Assembly (NCBI GenBank): GCA_964576135.1
Contig: CAZNTZ010000002.1
Location: forward strand, 1-53,558
Direction: 5' to 3'
DNA: 53,558 nt
Source: CAZNTZ01 sp964576135
GTDB lineage: Bacteria; Pseudomonadota; Alphaproteobacteria; Rs-D84
In this document: positions 51,557 to 53,558 of the stretch, piece after piece
Numbering within the stretch: the stretch's first letter is position 1
How the letters are laid out: every line of letters starts with the position of its first letter
The notes under the pieces: generated by a model
What the model was told of the DNA's origin: nothing
The model's input: only the letters and a program-made list of their open reading frames with translations
The model's database searches: none
Translations under genes and position numbers: made by a program

Positions 51557-53305
51557 TCAGTTTTTCTTTCTTACTTGGATATGTACTTCTCGTAATTGCT
51601 GCTCGGTTACTTCGCGCGGTGCCCCAAGCATTAAATCTTGGCCGCGTTGGTTTGTTGGAAACGCAACAACTTCGCGTAAGTTTGGTTCATCCAACATTAT
51701 TTGAACCAATCTATCAATACCAAATGCACATCCACCATGCGGTGGTGCACCGTATTGAAACGCTGCATACATTCCACCGAACTTTGCACGGACTTCTTCT
51801 TCGCCGTAACCAGCAATCGCAAATGCTTTGACCATTGTTTCGGGATTATAGTTACGAAGACCACCGCTGCAAATTTCTGCGCCATTTAATACCATATCAA
51901 ATTGATTTGCTTTGATTGACAATGGGTCACCGGATAATTCGCCACGTGGCAACGAAAACGGATTATGTCCGAAATCAATTTTTCCAGTTTCTTCGTTCAA
52001 TTCATACATTGGGAATTCTTCAACCCAACATAAACGGAATTCCTTCTTATCTATCAATCCAAGATCATCGCCCAGACGGCTACGCAATTTTCCCGCTGCT
52101 TTGGCTGCCTTTTCTGCGTTATCGCAAACAAAGAACATTGATGAATTATCACCAGAAATTGCATGCAACTTTTCTATACGTGCAGAATCCAGTTTTTTTG
52201 CAACTGGCCCTTTGGCTTCTTCTGCAAATATTATATAACCCAATCCACCAAGTCCAAGTTCCTTGGTTGCAAATTCACCCAGTTTATCAAACCATGAACG
52301 TGCCTTGTCCGCAGAGTTTGGTGCAGGAATTGCACGTACAACTGCTCCATTTTTAACTGCATCTGCAAAAACTCCGAAATCAGAATCACGGAATATTTCT
52401 GTAACATCTGAAATTTCAATTGGGTTACGCAAATCTGGTTTATCCGTACCATATTTCATCATTGCTGTATCAAATGGAATATGTGGAATATCTGATGCAA
52501 TTTTTGCATCAGGAACAAATTCACGAATCATTGCCGGCATCAATTTATCACCAACTGCTTGAATATCAAGCAAATCGACAAAGCTCATTTCTAAATCAAG
52601 TTGATAGAATTCCAACAATCTGTCAGCACGTAAATCTTCGTCACGGAAACATGGCGCAATTTGAAAATACCGGTCGAATCCAGAAATTTGCAGCAATTGT
52701 TTGAACTGTTGTGGTGCAAATTTCTGGATTCGACCATGATGATGACGTGATGGCACAATGTAATCGCGCGCTCCTTCGGGGCTTGATACTGTTAAAATTG
52801 GTGTTTGAAATTCTGAAAATCCCATATTCCACATTTCATCGCGCAAGAATTTCATAACACGGTTGCGGAATAAAATATTTTTATGTAATGATTCACGGCG
52901 CAAATCTATGTATCTGTATTTCAATCTCAAATCTTCGGCAACACTGTCATCATCACCGAATACTTGAAATGGTAAAACTTCGGCGTTTGTTAATATTTCC
53001 CATGATGACGCTTTGATCTCAATTGCGCCCGTTGGAATTTTATCGTTTATTGCGGCTGCGTCACGCGCTGCAACAGTACCATGCACTAAAATTACTGATT
53101 CTGGATGAATCTTTTCCAAATCCGGATCACCGCCATCAAATACAATTTGGGTTATTCCGTAATTATCGCGCAGGTCAACGAACAACAACGATCCATGGTC
53201 ACGCTTGCGATGAACCCAACCTGATAAAATTACAGATTCTCCGACATTCTTTGCAGATAATTCTCCGCATGTATGTGTACGATATTTAGATTTAAGTGAT
53301 AGCAT
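51557..53305 (-). CDS. aspS: Aspartyl-tRNA synthetase
   Basis: The 582-residue protein is the bacterial AspRS type: anticodon-binding OB domain (about 10-110), class II core with motif 2 FRDEDLRADR, the GAD insertion (about 285-400), and motif 3 FGIDRLVQIML. Active-site loop FAPQQFKQLLQ corresponds to the usual SPQxFKQLL. Whether it is discriminating or also charges tRNA-Asn cannot be read from sequence. It starts at ATG 53305 with AAGGUG five bases upstream; that site can pair with the T-box element in its leader. Confidence 0.95.
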   Translation of the reverse strand: MLSLKSKYRTHTCGELSAKNVGESVILSGWVHRKRDHGSLLFVDLRDNYGITQIVFDGGDPDLEKIHPESVILVHGTVAARDAAAINDKIPTGAIEIKASSWEILTNAEVLPFQVFGDDDSVAEDLRLKYRYIDLRRESLHKNILFRNRVMKFLRDEMWNMGFSEFQTPILTVSSPEGARDYIVPSRHHHGRIQKFAPQQFKQLLQISGFDRYFQIAPCFRDEDLRADRLLEFYQLDLEMSFVDLLDIQAVGDKLMPAMIREFVPDAKIASDIPHIPFDTAMMKYGTDKPDLRNPIEISDVTEIFRDSDFGVFADAVKNGAVVRAIPAPNSADKARSWFDKLGEFATKELGLGGLGYIIFAEEAKGPVAKKLDSARIEKLHAISGDNSSMFFVCDNAEKAAKAAGKLRSRLGDDLGLIDKKEFRLCWVEEFPMYELNEETGKIDFGHNPFSLPRGELSGDPLSIKANQFDMVLNGAEICSGGLRNYNPETMVKAFAIAGYGEEEVRAKFGGMYAAFQYGAPPHGGCAFGIDRLVQIMLDEPNLREVVAFPTNQRGQDLMLGAPREVTEQQLREVHIQVRKKN

Positions 53306-53436
53306 TTTGACACCTTTTTTTTATTTGCTGATTTTGCACAGGGGCGATAATCAATCGCGGTGCCACCCTGACTTATAACTTTCGTGAAACACCCTGCTCT
53401 GCGTTTGTTAGTCGCGTCAACACCGGTTGTTTTCAC
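53306..53436 (-). promoter_or_regulatory. T-box riboswitch-like leader of aspS
   Basis: On the minus strand 53369-53356 reads AGGGTGGCACCGCG, the T-box consensus. With 53348-53340 (AUCGCCCCU) it folds into the textbook antiterminator: AGGG/CCCU, a seven-base bulge UGGCACC, GCGAU/AUCGC and a five-base loop. Bulge UGGC complements GCCA, the 3' end of tRNAs with discriminator G (Asp, Asn). Upstream, GUGAAA (53436-53431) pairs with UUUCAC (53389-53384), enclosing a short stem I with two GAC and two AAC triplets as specifier candidates. No terminator follows; instead GGCACC (53364-53359) can pair with GGUGUC (53314-53309), which covers the Shine-Dalgarno, suggesting translational control. Stem I is very short; the specifier is unresolved. 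Confidence 0.8.
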
Positions 53437-53440
53437 GGTA

Positions 53441-53468
53441 ATTCTAAAACATATTGGTAAAAAATCAA
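53441..53468 (-). promoter_or_regulatory. Predicted aspS promoter
   Basis: On the minus strand TTGATT (53468-53463), 16-base spacer, TAGAAT (53446-53441). Transcription would begin near 53434, at the base of the proposed stem I. Its -35 box is one base from the -35 box of the divergent tRNA-Thr promoter. Confidence 0.65.
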
Positions 53469-53469
53469 G

Positions 53470-53497
53470 TTGATTTTTGGGTTTTGATTGCTATAAT
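53470..53497 (+). promoter_or_regulatory. Predicted tRNA-Thr promoter
   Basis: TTGATT (53470-53475), 16-base spacer, TATAAT (53492-53497), ten bases before the tRNA. Same boxes and spacing as the tRNA-Tyr promoter. Confidence 0.7.
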
Positions 53498-53506
53498 CCG
53501 CGCATT

Positions 53507-53558
53507 GCCCCAATAGTATAATGGTAGAACACGTCCTTGGTAAGGACGAGACGCAAGT
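53507..53558 (+). tRNA. tRNA-Thr (GGT), 3' end cut by window
   Basis: The 5' acceptor GCCCCAA, D-arm with GGTA, and anticodon stem-loop CGTCC-TTGGTAA-GGACG (anticodon GGT, reading ACC/ACU) are complete; the T stem begins GCAAG and the window ends. Confidence 0.88.

Overview
The window is a dense, AT-rich bacterial chromosome segment. It is almost certainly from an alphaproteobacterium with a compact genome. The evidence is an alphaproteobacterial-type AddB, a Cys-rich J-domain protein behind xerD, SecB, a LolCD lipoprotein exporter, an LptF/LptG permease, a PagL-like barrel, and the rsmI/lpoA divergent pair. An uncultivated, perhaps host-associated lineage is plausible (base composition, collagen-like surface proteins, B12-dependent metabolism), but that is inference. 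UGA is used as a normal stop.

Layout. Bases 1-6.2 kb: mutL (cut by the window edge) and greA on the minus strand, then lptF/G, a 43-residue membrane peptide, xerD and a J-domain gene on plus, then a methyltransferase-glycosyltransferase fusion. 6.3-11.1 kb: an accessory surface cluster on minus with two collagen-like proteins, one phage tail-fibre-like repeat protein and an outer-membrane barrel. 11.3-20 kb: typA, then a B12 module (NrdR box, class II ribonucleotide reductase, PduO-type cobalamin adenosyltransferase), serS, trxB and two glycosyltransferases. 20-32.9 kb: an MFS transporter with recA, a CDGSH protein, a PagL-like barrel, recG-mnmE-ruvA, yebC, an acyl-CoA ligase, xthA, secB, mltA and a DciA-like gene. 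32.9-39 kb: rsmI-engB-addB::ruvC, an LpoA-like lipoprotein, tRNA-Tyr and tRNA-Gly. 39-43 kb: lolD, lolC, a secretin-like lipoprotein and small genes. 43-53.5 kb: a divergent GT-B protein, ftsQ, an ftsA::rpe fusion, tsaE, uvrB, an AsmA-like gene, and aspS behind a T-box-like leader, ending in a cut tRNA-Thr.

The most unusual content is: (1) a canonical T-box antiterminator/antisequestrator upstream of aspS, with a bulge that matches the GCCA 3' end of tRNA-Asp or tRNA-Asn and a possible Shine-Dalgarno switch, a regulator class not expected in this phylum; (2) a single ORF joining FtsA to a ribulose-phosphate-3-epimerase-like barrel; (3) a single ORF joining AddB to RuvC; (4) a tail-fibre-like/collagen surface cluster with shared anchoring modules and near-identical repeats; (5) several genes without a Shine-Dalgarno sequence whose start codons lie 6-9 bases after good -10 boxes, which suggests leaderless transcripts.

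Many genes are coupled by 1-4 base overlaps, three convergent gene pairs overlap at their 3' ends, and most other convergent ends share one style of bidirectional terminator (ACCG-rich stem). DNA repair and recombination is well represented (mutL, xerD, recA, recG, ruvA, ruvC, addB, xthA, uvrB), as is envelope biogenesis (lptF/G, secB, mltA, lpoA, lolCD, ftsQ/A, AsmA, pagL-like).
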